Part shown: positions 63,232-64,000 of the stretch, piece after piece
Layout: every line of letters begins with the position of its first letter
Numbering within the stretch: position 1 is the first letter of the stretch
From: G963667425 sp963667425 [NCBI: bacterium]
GTDB lineage: Bacteria; UBP6; UBA1177
Assembly (NCBI GenBank): GCA_963667425.1
Contig: OY763407.1
Coordinates: 1,488,001 to 1,552,000 of the forward strand
DNA: 64,000 bases
Reading direction: 5' to 3'
Translations under genes and position numbers: made by a program
The notes under the pieces: model-generated
What the model was told of the DNA's origin: nothing
Seen by the model: the letters and a program-made list of their open reading frames with translations, nothing else
The model's database searches: none

Positions 63232-64000
63232 AAAAGTTATTAACATTGATAATTGTTGCATGTATTACTGTTTCATGTGCTACAACACAAAATAACAATA
63301 ATAAAATCACTACAGAAGCATCAAAAAAAACTAAACCTTCATGGATCAGCACTCCGCCGTTGGACAGCTCAAATGTTTATGCTGTAGGAATAGCCAAAGA
63401 TGCCGATTCTCTTGAAAAAGCAAGAACGGCGGCCCGTAATTCCGCTTTATCGCAAATAGCCGGATATATAGGAATAAATATAAAATCGACTCTTGAAATA
63501 AACGATTCTACAGAAAAAGATTTAAGTGTTGCTTCCAATATTCAGTCCGAAACAGAAAATGTTGAGCTTGAAAAAGTGCAGTTCGTGGATGAATATTATG
63601 AAAAAACAACAAGAATAATCGGAGGATACTACGAAGAAAATTTTGATGTATATGTTCTTGCTAAATATTCAAAAGCATCTGCTGAAACGGCAAAAACTAA
63701 AACAGACAAAAAACGTGAAGCAGATGTTATGGCTGCACTTAGAATATATAAATCTTCTCTTGATATAAAAAATATCACGGAAACAGGAAAAATATTTGAT
63801 AATCTAAAAAAAGCTGAAAAAGCACTTGAAAGAAACAAAAACTTCCCGTTAAATGATCAGGATTTCAAAACAGTGCCGGAACTTCAGAATGCGATATCTA
63901 ATAAAATAAAGAACTTTACAGCACTTTCCGGATTAGTGACAGCAAATTTTTCAGGCGCACCCATTCCTGAGAAAGCTGAAGCATACGCTTATGAAGTGCT
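63228..64000 (+). CDS. LPP20-like lipoprotein, C-terminus cut by window edge
   Basis: ATG at 63228 overlaps the CsgG-like stop (ATGA). A lipoprotein signal (MKKLLTLIIVACITVSC) is followed by an LPP20-type domain (KPSWISTPPLDSSNVYAVGIAKD, ARTAARNSALSQIAGYIGINI, YYEENFDVYVLAKY) as in Helicobacter Lpp20 and related surface lipoproteins. A helical coiled segment (about 165-205) comes next. The frame is open through base 64000 (257 codons), so the C-terminal part is missing. Pairing with a CsgG-like lipoprotein is common in proteobacteria and suggests one envelope complex. Confidence 0.82.
   Translation, partial: MKKLLTLIIVACITVSCATTQNNNNKITTEASKKTKPSWISTPPLDSSNVYAVGIAKDADSLEKARTAARNSALSQIAGYIGINIKSTLEINDSTEKDLSVASNIQSETENVELEKVQFVDEYYEKTTRIIGGYYEENFDVYVLAKYSKASAETAKTKTDKKREADVMAALRIYKSSLDIKNITETGKIFDNLKKAEKALERNKNFPLNDQDFKTVPELQNAISNKIKNFTALSGLVTANFSGAPIPEKAEAYAYEV

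Noticed and set aside
1-64000. tRNA, rRNA or riboswitch
   Set aside because: No cloverleaf, rRNA segment or known riboswitch motif was recognised by eye; a covariance-model scan would be needed to exclude small RNAs.

Overview
The window is chromosomal DNA from a low-G+C Gram-negative bacterium. It carries a rod-shape operon (mreB-mreC-mreD-PBP2-rodA), TonB-type and SurA-type envelope proteins, many lipoproteins with clear lipoboxes, and chromosomal parA/parB. Several families point to the Myxococcota/deltaproteobacterial side of the tree: a GYF plus AgmX/PglI-type C-terminal protein, Cys-rich CGNG..E.GE.CD repeats, thrombospondin type 3 (TSP3) calcium repeats, a W-D...DLHVVR surface module, and long Asp/Glu-rich linkers behind lipoboxes. 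This placement is inference; no rRNA or tRNA gene was seen.

Layout. 1-2.2 kb is an accessory patch: a truncated HEPN-motif protein, a 51-aa partner, an orphan coiled-coil protein and an iterated ~20.5-bp motif array that looks like a decayed transposon end. 2.2-8.9 kb (minus strand) holds a DUF1566-type lipoprotein and the cell-shape operon, driven by a near-consensus promoter. 9-12.7 kb has a gene remnant, small secreted or acidic proteins, a HAD hydrolase and an OPA-type organophosphate transporter. 13-15 kb is an Aquifex-type aconitase with promoter and terminator.

15.3-22 kb is a very large secreted tandem-protease/TSP3/propeller gene split by an IS3-family element. The element has TG...CA ends, a 4-bp duplication and an A9 frameshift site. 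22-32.7 kb is rich in surface lipoproteins (TSP3-VWA, DLHVVR, Cys-rich repeats) around a minus-strand operon holding an orphan citrate lyase alpha subunit. 32.7-41.4 kb has a Sel1 lipoprotein, agmatinase, glycogen synthase, a TonB/GYF pair resembling myxobacterial GltG/GltJ, radA and a secreted DUF11-like protein.

41.5-48.6 kb contains an S10 carboxypeptidase lipoprotein, an SDR, and then parB-parA-SurA-like-engB-purD and citX on the minus strand. 48.7-64 kb holds a second TSP3-VWA lipoprotein, rlmN, a MATE-like transporter, an RRM protein, rfbA-rfbB, an RND/MMPL exporter, two convergent LTA-synthase/sulfatase-like membrane enzymes, and a CsgG-like plus LPP20-like lipoprotein pair cut by the right edge.

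Themes: cell-shape and envelope biogenesis, a heavily decorated cell surface (calcium-binding, protease and adhesion-like lipoproteins), and citrate metabolism with citrate lyase genes dispersed rather than clustered. Sigma-70-like promoters (TTGACx-16/17-TAxxxT) precede many of the surface-protein genes. No CRISPR array or complete known defence system was found; the strongest defence hint is the truncated HEPN gene at the left edge.
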